A stretch of 64,000 bases of DNA from Sceloporus undulatus (lineage: Eukaryota; Chordata; Lepidosauria; Squamata; Phrynosomatidae), in the NCBI RefSeq assembly GCF_019175285.1, contig NC_056527.1:111976799-112040798 (forward strand), in the 5' to 3' direction. The translations under genes were made by a program, and so were the position numbers. The notes under the pieces are model-generated. The model made no database searches, was not told the origin of the DNA, and saw nothing but the letters and a program-made list of their open reading frames with translations. Positions 46,617 to 58,747 of the stretch are shown one piece after another. How positions within the stretch are numbered: the stretch's first letter is position 1; the number at the start of each line of letters is the position of its first letter.

Positions 46617-49600
46617 TCATTCTTCATCCTTCATGTTCCACTCTTTTCTAATTATCAGCTGTTCTCTTTTGTTCAGATGAGGCCTCAGCAAAATGATATA
46701 AAATTTTGGAAAAAATACACAGACCAATAATCCAGCGCTGGAAGCCAAAATGGAGAAGACCTCCACCGCCACCATATATTTCCCCTTGGTGCTAAGATAG
46801 GTAGGAATAAAGGTCAACCAAACACTACAAAATAACAACATACTAAAAGCGATAGATTTGGATTCCTGGAAAGTGTCAGGTAACTTCCTGGCTAAATATG
46901 CTACAGTGAGACAGACAAGGGCCAGGAAACTCACAAAGCCCAGTACACAGTAAAACATGATGAATGATCCCTCATTGCATTCCACAATGATTTCTCCAGT
47001 TACTGAATACGTGTCAAAATCTGGAAAGGGAGGAAAGGTTGCCAGCCAGATAGTACAAATAGCAGCTTGGATGAAGGCACAGAAAAGGACAATGAAGCCA
47101 CTCAGTTTTTTCCCTATCCATTTCTGAATTCTGGATCCTGGTTTGGTGGTCATGAAAGCTATAATCACAGTGACTGTTTTGGCCAGCATGCAAGAAACTG
47201 CCACACAAAAGATAATGCCAAAGGTTGGTTGTTGAAGAAGACAAGTTACCTTATCAGGATGTCCAATGAAAAGCAATGTACAAAGGAAGGAGAGCAGAAG
47301 GGAGATGAGAAGAGTATAGGATAAGTTCTGGTTGTTGGCCTTGACTAGAGGAGTTTTGTGATACTTCATGAAGGTTCCTAGTACTACAGCTGTGATGAAA
47401 GAAAAAGCAAGAGCAGAAATGGCCAAACAAATCCCCAAAGGTTCTTGGTAAGACAAGAAATTTAGAGTTTTTGATATGCATAAATTATGGTCACTGCTTG
47501 AATACTGATCTTCTGGACACTGAAAACAGTCATCTGTGTCTGGAAAAGAAAATGTGCGCATCCAGACAGGTTGTATTTTGACACATGCCATTTTGAGCAT
47601 ATTCTACTTTAAATCTACTTTAAATCCTGTTTCTGAGCTAGTGTGATAAGGTCCTAAATACTGTATAGCTAATACGACATTGACATCTGAGACAGCAGGT
47701 TAAGTTTCATATTACCAACTACTGCTTTCACCATGCAGTCTTTTCAGTTTTAATGTAACATTTCAATGGTAGATCACTGCCAACATATCTGATAAAGGTT
47801 GTACATACCATTCTCACCTGTTTGGTTTGAAATTTTCCCTTCTGGACATGGAAGGCAGCTGTAGCAGCAAAATGGTCTCCCTTCTTCCTTGGTCCTTCTA
47901 TAACCTGGGTGGCAATTGTCATTACACAATGAAAGAGGCTTAATCTATTCATAAATGAAAAAGACATACTTTAGAGTTTGGAAAATACATCAAGGAATTT
48001 CTATCTTTGAAGGTTTGAGGCTAAGAAGAACTGTAGAAGGAATGGAATATCCCAGTTTGAAATCATCTCATTCTTTCCAATCACACTAATTTTGTGTTCT
48101 AGGCTGGATCATTGCAGAACATGGTGTGGTTACCATAGGATGTGAACCAGTCTTTAAACACTGGAGAAATCACTGTTGATGTGTTGGCTTGTGCTGGAAA
48201 CCTACCTGGTTAAATATGCTGGGCCAAACAATGGCATCCTCAGAAATTTCAAACACTTTATCTGGAGGAGCGTTGGGATCTATTCTTCCAACTTTTACTC
48301 TAAGAAAAGTTTGGTTTGAAAAAGTGACCCAGTTTATAATATTGAATCCGCCTACTAATTCTCCAGTTTGGTCAAAGGAAACCACTTCTCCAGCACTGTT
48401 GTTAAATGAGACGCTTCTCAGAAAATGGTGAAGCTAAACCAAGAATAAGAATGAGAATAATGTAAAGACATAAATACACTTGTAGACTAAATAGAGATTA
48501 ATGTCATCTTATAATGGTGGTGTGATTAGTAGAAGAACTATTTTTACATTGCAATGGAGAAGTATTTCCATTTTATCTCTCTCAGTGGACCCACTCTGTG
48601 TCTATAAGGAATGAGGGGGCATAAAACAGGTTTGTAATGACATGTGGGCCTCAGGCCACAATTTGTCTGCCAGTGACTTACGCCTACTTTGCTTCAGTAT
48701 TGGCTGCTTCCCAATTGCAACCCTGAAGTAGGAACAAACTATACCAAGTTGAAGCAAGGAGAATGGAAGGGGGAAAAATTATATATATCTGCCATATTCC
48801 ATTACAGCATGCCACTTTAGAGCAACCCCAGAAAAGTGCAGACATTTCATTGAGTATTGTCTTTGGGGTGTAACCTGGCTATTGTGTCCTCCAACTGTCC
48901 TATTTTGGCAGAGGCGGTTCCAATTAAACCTCTGTCACCACACTTTAAAAAATATCCCAGTTTTTTTTCTCCTCCTCCTACTTTCCTCCTTCCTTCTTTA
49001 CTTATTTCTGTTGGTTCAAGTTGAATTCAAAGTGCAAAGGTAGCCTACACTCCATTAACTCAGCAGAGAGAAAGGGGGCATGGGCTTCCTTTTCCAAGTA
49101 GGCTGAGACAAAAGCAAACTGCTGCAGCCTCTCCTAGTTGGTGTGTTCTTCCATATTAAGAACTGTTGCCATCTTGACCCTACTCCCATGTCACTTGGCT
49201 ACACATGTCCCAGTTTTCATGTATGAAATGTTGGAGAGAGTGCCACCAATTCATCAGTGTGAGGGTCAATAGATAGATGGTTAGTCACTAGTGTTTCCCC
49301 CTTTGTCTTTTTCTCAGGTATATTTATGCAGTCCCTCCCTTTTTTGGCTTACTTTCTACTTGCTTTTTTCTTCAACGAGGCTAGACAGTCTCTTTAGATC
49401 CCACCCACATTTTTTTCAGGCATTAGGGTTTTAATCCTAATGCCAGCTTGCTTTCATGCACAGGCCTCTTGTATTGTGGATTAATTCTTCCATTTATATC
49501 ATTCCCTATCCTTAGAGGGATTTCCTGAAACAATAAACACAAGTTTTTTTCTTTCCTTTTCAACCATGCTAGAGTATCCAGATGCAAAGGAATCTTGCAG

Positions 49601-52600
49601 CACCTTTGAGACCATGCAAAAGAAGTAGCATGAGCCTTATTAGACTTGGTCAACTCCCTTAGATTCATCTACGGACCAAGTCTATGAAAGCTCATGCTAC
49701 AACTTCTTTCACACTGTCCCAAAGGTGCCCCAATATCCCTTTATCCCATACTGATATTCCAGACTAACACAGCTATAGACTTTATCACACAGAGGGAAAT
49801 TGGGGGGAAAGCGGGGGTTTAAAATTTAAACATTAGCCCGTGAAAATTTCATGATTGCAGTGAAGATTTTCACATGCATCATGGTAAGGAGGACTTATTC
49901 TGGCAATAAACAGGTAATAACCAGCACCAAATCATTCACAATGATTGTGAATGATTTGTTGCTGTTTATTACCTGTTTATTTCTGGAATAAATCCTCTTT
50001 AATTGTGATGCATGTGAAAATCTTCACTGTGATCGTGTGATTTTCACGGGCTAATGTCCATTTAAACCCCCACTTTTCCCTGATTTTCTCTGTGTAATAA
50101 AGTCCTATGTCTCTGAATTCTAGAGCATCTAGAGTAATCACTGCTATTTCTCAAACAGGATTGCATTGCACTAGACCATTGCAGTGTATTAGCCTACATA
50201 TGGGATATCTCTATATCTGGGCATGAAAGAAAAGAGAGGGAAAGAGACAATATCCACACTGTCCAATCTCAGTTGTTAACACCCACACAAATGATAAGCT
50301 CTCCTGAATGTTATGCTCTTAAAGTTACCTGAAGTGAGTGATGATTCAGAAGTATCCATCTCTCTCTGTGCACCCTTGTTTTGTGCTTCAAAATGGATAA
50401 AAGGATGGCATGCAAAGCATATGCCACAGCATAGACAGCATTGTAGATGCTATAGCTGTGGCTGGTCATGCCAGTTTCAAAAACAGATCCTGGGAGAGTC
50501 TCTATTTTCTCCTCACCAGTGCAGACATTTCCAGCCTTCTGTACCATGGATGTGGGGAAAAAACAGTTAAATGCCTGCTCCCAGAAGTCCATGATGCAAC
50601 CATCTTCTTTATCCAAATATGGCTTTCTTGACTCAACAAATTTCTTGAATCCTGGCACATCCTTTGACTGAACTGAAAAGGACAGAGCGCCATGGAGAAA
50701 ATCTGTGTCCCAACTTTTTTGAAAGGAAACTGAGGTGAAATCCATTTCTGCAGTCATAATCCAGACAGTGCCTTGTTTCTTCATTGACATTTCCTCAAAT
50801 TCAAACAAACGGTGCAAAATTCTCCAATAGGTCATATCCTGAATTTCACCATGAAAGACCACTGTATTGGCACTGCTTTCCAGGATGATGTTGTACATTG
50901 CAATCCCTGATATGATTGTTCCAGCAACATCACTAGAAAGATGTATTTTTTCTATAAAATCAAGGCAAATACCACTCTGGATAAAGATGGGTAGCATATT
51001 GTGTATAAAAGTCTCTGCACTGTCAACACTGAGATAAACCACCCCAATCCATGTCCACTTGAAATACAGCAGCAGCTGGACAATTCCTGTATATTGATGG
51101 TGCCCATTGGGAAACATCCAGTGGAAGAAACGGCCTTGGGTTTGGCTATTTATTTCTGGAGCTGGGGCATAGGTGACCTAAGGGAAACATAGGAGGTCAA
51201 AAGAGGAAAGTTAAAACATTTCTGTGTTAAAGTTTTATATGTAACCTCCACAGATTGCTGAAAGCAGTTTATGAAAAGTTAAAATGATAATGCAACAAAT
51301 TAAACCAGGGTGGTGGTGGTAAAACACCCAAAATTAGCCATAAGGCAGAGTGAAACAGCTACCCTAAGTGACAGAGCACCCTGAAAGTACCAGATATTCT
51401 TGAACACCAAGACAAAAGTCACTTCAAATATGTTTTTAGGGGAAAAAAACTATGTACAGTTCTAAAATGTACAACGCACTTCAGTCAATGGCTGCATGAG
51501 TTCAAAGATATGCACATTGGGGGGAAAAGCCATCAAACAATGCACAGGCGAACATGTATACATTTATATGCACCCCCACAACTCATACAGAATCAGTATG
51601 CAGCTTTGCAATGGTGAGAACAAGCCTTTCAGATTTATCCATCCCTAACCAGGCATAGGCTTCATCAGTTCTGACAACCATAAAGGTCCAAGGCATTTCT
51701 CAAACTGGTGTCTGAATCAACAATGAGGTCTGACTCCAGGATCAAAATTGTGATTCACAAATAATTTGCAAATTGATACTGCTAGTCAAAAAAATCTCTA
51801 TGCTCCCTCCACTCCATCTATCCCTATCTACATCTTTTACCTTGAAAGTTGTATCAACAGGATTTGGAAAACATGAAATGTACTCCATCATACTATTGGG
51901 GACACACATGAATAAAGGAATGCCCTGAATTTGTTTATTTCACATGTTGAAGCAAGTCAAGCACTATGCACTGTTCCTGTTTCTGTCAAAGCAGTTTTAA
52001 TCTCCAAACAGTCAAGCTACATTGAATAGCAAGAGAATTGTGAATGACTGGTTGATCTCTAATGTTTCTTGTACACAACTTACCTGTGGTATCTTGTAGT
52101 TTCTCAGGATGGCTGCCATGTGAAGACAGATGTTAGAGTTAGGTCCCCCAATGACTGCTACTGGAATATTCTGTATATCACATTTGTAGTTAGGAATAAA
52201 TTTACCCCTTGAAGAAAGAAGTTCCATTGAGGACTGAAAAGTTAAACTTGGTCTAAAATAATTATTATAAATGTTGAATCCCAAGCTGATGTTGGGTAGG
52301 ATTTGAACATTTTCATTGATCTCCTTTACAGCAAATACCAAGGCGAGAATGTGCTGATAGATTTGAGTGAATACCCTGCAATGAGAGTTACAACATGGTG
52401 CCTCAACTTCAGAATGTGAAGCCAGCCACTTATCATTTCAGTGTAGGTTTATGAACACCATTAAACTAAAACGCACTGCCCTTTTCTGTCCTCTCCGGAC
52501 CTACATGTGGGATGAAACCTTTTAAGCATGGATTTTATCAAGCAACTCTGTGCCCAGGTCACAGGTATCATGTACCCGATCATGGCATCCCGTACCCAAT

Positions 52601-54023
52601 CTGGACTTCTCCCATACTTTGTAAAGAACAAGAAAAACCCCTTCTTTCAAAATGTGTTGGAGAAGTCCAGATCAGGTGCTGGATCCATGATCGGGTATGG
52701 AATGCTTCCGATCTTGGCATGGAGGCATGTGATAAAATCCATGCTTAAAAGGTTTCAGCCCTCGCCTATGTCTGAAGGGAAGGACAGAAAAGGGCAGTGA
52801 GATAATCTCTTTAGATGGTTTAATCTCAGTCCAGGAAAGCCTAAAGAGGGATGGACAGATATATGAAGCTAATACTTACCACACAAACATGAATAAGCAC
52901 AATGCTTGAAACCAACACAGGCAATTATGAAGAACTCAGGACTCACAAGAATTTCAACACTGTGAGCCTCTCTATTATACTAAAATGTATGATCTAGTAT
53001 AATTTTTGAACAATTTTTAGTAAAGTTCAGGAAGGAGATTTTTACACAGAGACACAGAGACAGACATATACACATTAGAATTTTGACCCTTTGTGAAGAA
53101 CTGGACAATTTTCATGTAAATGAATGAAGTTCCAATGATTATTTTAGTCTTTTACAAAACTGGAATCTTCATGGAAAGTTGCCTGTTCTGAGGGAATCAA
53201 CGTGGTCGAGTTTCTGACAAATATTGTAGGTACAGAGATATTTTGCATTGCCATGTGAAGAATAAAGGAAAATAAGAATGACCCTGCTGGATCAGACCAG
53301 TGATCTCTCTAGTCTTAACATTCTGTTCCCACAGTGGCCATCAGGGATTTTTCTTTCATGCTTTATCTCACAGTGCTTCTGATACTGGAGGTAACATGTA
53401 GGGATCCTGACTACTAGCCAAAGATGGCCCAAACCTCAATGACTTTACCCTATTCTCTATGGCATTTATTACTGCCAACTACAATGTGTGCCAGTAGTTC
53501 CCATTGTTTATGCACTGTGAGAAGAAGCACTGTTTTTTTATCTCTCCCAAATCTCCTAGTGTTCATCTGCTGTAGATGATCTTGGCTTCAAGTATTATTG
53601 GGGGAGTGGGAAATAAAGCTTTCTCCTGTCTAATTTCTCTACATCAAGCATAATTGTATACAACTTTGTAATTTCTTCCCTTATTAATTCTTTGCCTGAG
53701 TTAAACAAGTTGGTATAGTGGTTTGAACATTGGACTATGACTGGAGATCAGGAGAACTGGAGATGTGATTGTCATTCTGCCATGGAAACTCAGGCACATC
53801 ACACACTCTCAACCCCAGGAAACCCTGTGATAGGTTCACCATAGTTTTGCCATATGTCAGAAAAGACTTGAAGGCACACAACAACAACAGCAACAAAAAC
53901 AACCAAATTCTCCTATATCTCCAAATATAGTCATTCTTTTTTCACAAGGGAGTTGCTTCAGGCCCTCTGTGGCTGATTTTTGTCACTTTTCCCAGCTCTA
54001 CAATATCTCTCCTCAGGTTAACC

Positions 54024-54075
<52 letters not shown>

Positions 54076-55561
54076 CACACACACTCTCTCTCACACACAC
54101 ATGGTATATCATTTTTAACACAAACAAAACTAGAAAAGGACTCAGAAAAGAAAAAGTGACAACAATAACTCAGAACAGAATCCTTAAAATGACAAAATAT
54201 TGTGTTGGTAACCATGACTGCTGGCTTTCTGAGCCAAGAATAAAGACTGATTCCTCCAAAATTTACACTCTATGTACAGTAGGCAATGGATAGATTTTTT
54301 TACTATAAGAAAATAATAAAATACCACCAAGTCTTTTAGGTTCAGATAGTAGAAAATGACACTGAATGCCAGATATGATTACACTATAAATGGGGCTGAG
54401 AGCAGGATGATAGAGCTAGTTTTATTTTCATTTCTTTTTCTAAAGATCTCACAAGTAAACAGCCATTACAATCTCTTATGGTAACGAATATCACAGTTAG
54501 TGTTATATGCAGAAATATTCACCCTGCGTCTCCCACTGTTCAGCTTCAGTGAATGACTCTGGGCTCTAGTACTATGACAAAACAATATAAATTTTCTCCT
54601 TGTTTTCTCCACTTTCCCATTGTGCCTAATAATGAATTTGTCTTTTTTTTAAAAAAATAGCAGTCCCACTGACTTGACATTTCCATTGAGCTATATATCA
54701 CACATAAAAGATCCTGTTCTTGGTCAGTTACTGGCAGCTCAGATTTGATCGCTAGATATATGGAAATTATTGCTCATTGGGCAGCAGTTGCCCCAATATG
54801 CATCATTTTACATTTGCTTAGATTGAATTTCATTTGTTATTTTAATTTCCATTTCCACAATCAGGAGAGTCCATTTGGACTATTTAATAATCTACTTCTG
54901 TTCTCATTACTCTAAATATATATTTTTGTCATCAAAGGATGCATTTATCCCCTTAAGGTTCTTGTGGATGTTTCTTCTGAAAATGAGAGAGAGTACAGAC
55001 ATGTCTGCAGAAGGAATAGGCCAGAAATATAGATTACAGATGAGATTCAGTGGGACAAGGATGGGACAGATTACCATTAAAAACTAGTCTGCAGTCACCT
55101 TAATTCCATGCCCATTGTACCTAGTTCACTTTGGAACTTTTCAAGTTTGCTGCATAGGAATACATGTTACAGAATACATATTACACTAAGGTAATATTCC
55201 CCAGGCAACTGAAACAAATGTGAATTGAAAGAACAAGCCAGTTTTGTGGAGATTACCTAGAAAGAGGTTAAAGACTGAGACAAAAAATTCCTTACATGGT
55301 CTCATGGATCATTTCTTCATTAGGATGTCTTCTGAATGTTACCACATCTGAAATGAGGAGGGACTGAGAAATTATGCTGGCAATGGTAAGATCTCCTGCT
55401 TGATAATACTTGTGAAGAATAGGCATGGGTCCACTGATGGTATATTTAGCAACGGGAATCTTACACACACCAACTGGAAGCAGCACCAATACCAACGTCA
55501 GAAATATAGCCATTATTAATGGAAACATTAATTCTAGGTGCTGGATGACCTCTATATCCAT
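46617..55561 (-). CDS. Vomeronasal type-2 receptor D, complete, six exons
   Basis: Family-C GPCR of the V2R type. Exons in gene order: 55296-55561, 52084-52375, 50329-51177, 48206-48433, 47818-47944, 46617-47539. All introns are GT-AG; 2685 bp (894 aa) from the ATG at 55561. In-frame ATGs at 55528 and 55513 also precede the signal-peptide core ([20 protein letters not shown]); 55528 is as likely. Exon 2 reads [20 protein letters not shown], exon 3 opens [10 protein letters not shown], exon 5 has [13 protein letters not shown]. Exon 6 carries seven helices, but the normally invariant loop 3/TM6 block [11 protein letters not shown] reads [11 protein letters not shown], and PKCYII near TM7 reads PKFYII. 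Otherwise intact, with no stops. Introns 4 and 5 are short (261 and 278 bp); intron 1 (2.9 kb) holds most of the repeats. Confidence 0.95.
48434..49569. other. Unassigned part of V2R-D intron 3
   Basis: No exon and no nameable repeat. Pyrimidine-rich stretches occur near 48960-49010. Confidence 0.35.
49570..49776. mobile_element. MITE, family E, interrupted
   Basis: 'aatcttgcagcacctttgag' and 'agaagtagcatgagcc' face 'gaaagctcatgctacaactt' and 'ccagactaacacagctat', making a palindrome. Its right end is cut by the family D element at 49777 and seems to resume at 50105. Confidence 0.7.
49777..50104. mobile_element. Palindromic MITE, family D, 4-bp duplication
   Basis: Left end agactttatcacacagaggg, right end tctctgtgtaataaagtc. 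The flanks repeat CTAT (49773-49776 and 50105-50108). The arms 'ggggaaagcgggggtttaaa' and 'tttaaacccccacttttccc' are inverted repeats. Same family as 37709-38022. In intron 3 of V2R-D. Confidence 0.85.
52474..52799. mobile_element. Palindromic MITE, family F
   Basis: Begins CACTGCCCTTTTCTGTCC and ends GGACAGAAAAGGGCAGTG, exact reverse complements. The arms continue ('gaaaccttttaagcatggat' against 'atccatgcttaaaaggtttc'). Only copy in the window; in intron 1 of V2R-D. Its open frames are artefacts of the palindrome. Confidence 0.85.
53265..53560. mobile_element. CR1/L3-like LINE 3' fragment
   Basis: 'gaccctgctggatcagacca', 'cacagtggccatcagg' and 'gcttctgatactggaggtaa' parallel the fragment at 10690. 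In intron 1 of V2R-D. Confidence 0.55.
53708..53895 (+). mobile_element. Sauria-type SINE
   Basis: tRNA-like head 'gttggtatagtggtttgaac', then 'attggactatgactggag', and a tail 'aaaagacttgaaggcacaca' with (AAC)n. In intron 1 of V2R-D. Confidence 0.8.
54024..54075. repeat. (GATA)n microsatellite
   Basis: About 13 uninterrupted AGAT units followed by CA- and CT-rich sequence to 54100. GATA arrays are common and length-variable in squamates. Confidence 0.95.
54076..55295. other. Unassigned part of V2R-D intron 1
   Basis: No exon. 54720-54900 has wording of an old CR1/L3-type LINE ('atgcatcattttacatttgc', 'gaatttcatttgttatttta'), but it is too decayed to bound. Confidence 0.35.
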
Positions 55562-55919
55562 TCAAATAACTGAATGAAAAAACCTGCCTTGAACCACAGC
55601 CCACTTGACTGGTTATGCATGTGGAATATATTATGTATAGTGTTGAAAAATCAGATAGATCTTTTACTCTGTGTTCCCTGCACCCTGATTGTCAAAGGAA
55701 ATATTAATAGCTTCCTCTAGTTTTGCTTCATAGCCATACTAGTGGCTACTAGAATCCTCTAGGGATTTGAGAAGAAGAAGACTAAATAGGTGAATTTGCT
55801 AATTGCAAGGGAGATAATGACCTATTTGGAATTGTTAGGTTGTAACTGGCATCGCCAAAGAAAATTTGTTTAGCAGGGGAAGTCCTCTTTGACTTTTCAC
55901 AACAGATTAGAAAGTTGTG

Positions 55920-56025
55920 GTAGGTGTAGAGAGATCTTGTAGCACCTTTGAGACTAACTGAAATAAAGACGTTGGCAGCATGAGCTTTTGTAGATTTTAG
56001 TCTACTCCTCAGATGCATCTGAGAT
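55920..56025. mobile_element. MITE, family E
   Basis: 'agagatcttgtagcaccttt', 'gagactaactgaaataaag' and 'tctactcctcagatgcat' are the clearest family E text in the window. Confidence 0.75.
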
Positions 56026-56778
56026 TTGAAACTAGAAATGTTCAGTGGAAAGAATCAGAAAATATGGGGGCAATGTCTGCATCAAGCTGCAGCGCTGAAT
56101 ACCTTAACCAATACTGACCACATCTATCCGTTTCAGCTTATTGTTTTCCTTTGTTCACCAGAACTCCTAGGGGCTTCATATGAAGAAGTAGAATTAACAA
56201 TGGTTACTTCGATAATTACAGAACAGATGGCAGTCAACCAAAGACGTAATGTCCTGCAGTACTTCAGAAAAGCCACTGTAGACCAAGACTTAAGAACTGA
56301 ATTAAGATGATAGACTGACACAATAAGGAACATGTTGCTGGGTTTCCATTTATATCTGTGCATAACATTGGTGGCAACTTCCAAATCACTCCAGGATTTC
56401 AATACAAGTAAGTTTCAACACTTAAATGGAATCTTCAGTGTCAGAAGAAACAAGATACAAGCAAAAGTCTTCTCTGCATTGCAGACTCAGGAAGCGTATT
56501 GTTTTCTCTTTGACTTCACAAAAATAAAATAATTAGTAAATATCCTTACAGAAATGTTTAATATTCTTCCAGTTTGAATGTCCTCTGCATCCAGAATAAG
56601 TACACAAAACCTTTCAAATAGCTTGCACAAGGAACCACAAATTTATTAACATTTCAGAAAGTGCATTTCCAACATAATTTTCTATTTCATGATCATCTTC
56701 CCCTCCAGAATTCAGACTGACCGTACACTTATACTTGCTAGAAACAACATAAGGCCACAAAAAAAAGTCATGGTGGTT
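56026..56778. other. Spacer, 5' flank of V2R-D
   Basis: No repeat or exon recognised. Short open frames only. Confidence 0.35.
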
Positions 56779-57510
56779 CATAGAATCATAGAATCATAGT
56801 TGGAAGAGACCTCAAGGGCTATCCAGTCCAACCCCCTGCCATGCAGGAAATCTAAATCAAAGCATCTCTAACAGATGGCCATCCAGCCTCAGTGTGAAGA
56901 CCTTCAAGGAAGGAGACTCCACTACATTCCAAGGGAGTGTGTTCCACTGTCAAACAGCCCTTATTGTCAAGAAGTTCCTCCTAATGTTGAGGTGGAATCT
57001 CTTTTCCTACAGTTTGCATTCATCATTCCGCGTTCCAGTCTCTGGAGCAACAGAAAACAAGCTTGCTCCCTTCTCAATATGACATCCCTTCAAATATTTA
57101 AATAGGGCTATTATATCACCTCTTAACCTTCTCTTCTCCAGGCTAAACATCCCCAGCTCCCTAAGTCGTTCCTCATAGGGCATGGTTTCCAAACCTTTCA
57201 CCATTTTAGTTACTCTCCTTTGGACACACTCCAGTTTCTCAATGTCCTTTTTTAATTGTGGTGCCCAGAACTGGACAGGTGGGGCCTGAGCAGAGCAGAA
57301 TACAGTGGCACTATTACTTCCCTTGATCTAGACACTATATTTCTATTGAAGCAGCCTAAAATCGCATTGGCCTTTTTATCTGCTGCATCACATTGTTGAC
57401 TCATGTTCAATTTGGGGTCTACTTGGACTCCTAGATCCCTTTCATCTATTACAGCTAGATTATATACTGGCCAACCAGTTCCCAATGGGAATTCCACAAG
57501 CAAGACCTGA
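56779..57510 (-). mobile_element. CR1 LINE 3' end
   Basis: The minus strand encodes the end of CR1 ORF2 in pieces: [20 protein letters not shown] (around 57380-57440), then [20 protein letters not shown] and LFKYLKG. It ends at 56779 with the 8-bp terminal repeat of CR1, visible on the plus strand as catagaatcatagaatcata. 5'-truncated, with frameshifts. The best CR1 copy in the window. Confidence 0.9.
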
Positions 57511-58223
57511 GTCTAACACCACACTCTCTCCCCTGGTCATCAGTAACTGATATAGTGAGATATGCTGCTTTTGATACTGGTGGCATCCTTACTTGTAGCC
57601 ATTTGCAAATTTCACTTTCATGATTATTTTTCCTATTGTCCCTTTAAACCCACCCAAGCTTGGACTCATCATTTCATCTTGTGGTAATGAGCTGCACAGT
57701 TTAACTACATGCTGTGTAAAGAATAGAAAGCAAGATGGCCATTGGATTTTGCAATCTGTGATATGGGCCTAAACCTAACATATACATTTGTTTGTAAAAT
57801 ATCTGGACACAGATATTGTGGAGCTTATGGCTCCTATGTAGTTTTGGTATGATGAAACATTATCAGTCCATGCTACACAAACTCTAGATTTAGAAAAGGA
57901 AATTATTGCTATAATGCATAACAAGATGTGCATTTCTGGAAAGATGCCTTACGTACTAGCAAAAATAATCTCTGATTCATTCTGAGGCTTTGGGTTCAGT
58001 GTCCATGTCTGTGGTCAGTGAGGCATTAGCAATAGCAACTGATGGACAGCATAGGCAGAAGGGATGAGTTTCTTGTTTATCTCATCTTTAACCACCATTC
58101 CCTTCTATGCTGTTGGATATATCTAATACTTTGGGCTTGTTTGGTCCAATTATCCAAACACCTGGCATGGCACGTTGGTAAGGAAATTTATATTGAGATA
58201 ACTATGCTTTAACATACATTTCA
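57511..58223. other. Unassigned spacer
   Basis: No repeat or exon recognised. Confidence 0.35.
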
Positions 58224-58523
58224 TTATATGAGCATGGAATGTGCCTGGACAATGGCACAGCCAATGGATTTTCCAGTATTTTCACTGTATCTAATTAATG
58301 GCTTCTCCAGAAAATATTGAGCCTCAGAATAAGCTGGAGGTCCAATGGAGATTTGGTTGGTGGAGGGCCATGAGAACTTGTTGTAGTTGGTCCTTTGGGA
58401 ATGTATTGCATTTCCAGTAGATTTCCCCTCAACAAGGAAAGGGGAGAAGGCATCCTTGACTATTGGATTTAAGATTAAGATAAACGGACAGCAAAGAACA
58501 AATATAACTGCATATCCCAACAT
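58224..58523 (-). CDS. Unrecognised 99-codon open frame (doubtful)
   Basis: ATG-started frame on the minus strand just downstream of V2R-E. It opens with a hydrophobic stretch (MLGYAVIFVLCCPFILIL) that could be a signal anchor, and later contains a PPAY motif. I know no family that it fits. It could be chance, part of the V2R-E 3' UTR, or a fragment of a separate gene. No splice or promoter evidence supports it. Confidence 0.2.
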   Translation of the reverse strand: MLGYAVIFVLCCPFILILNPIVKDAFSPFLVEGKSTGNAIHSQRTNYNKFSWPSTNQISIGPPAYSEAQYFLEKPLIRYSENTGKSIGCAIVQAHSMLI

Positions 58524-58642
58524 TTCTTAGGATTTCAATATGCACATGCACATCAAAACTGCAGAAAATGGCTACATTTTCATATAGACATAATGTAAAT
58601 ATGAAGTTGCATTGTGTGTTCATCATTTGATTAAACCAGCTA

Positions 58643-58648
58643 TTTATT
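58643..58648 (-). promoter_or_regulatory. Possible polyadenylation signal for V2R-E
   Basis: TTTATT on the plus strand (AATAAA on the minus strand), 100 bp past the V2R-E stop codon. Confidence 0.4.
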
Positions 58649-58747
58649 GACTATTGATTAAAGCGATCAATCAGTCCCAATTGGCTACATCCCACTGCTT
58701 GTATTGTGATATTGAGTTTATCTCTGATTAAATGATGTTATATAAGC

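Noticed and set aside
52528-52800. 90-codon open frame
   Set aside because: It falls wholly within the palindromic MITE at 52474-52799.
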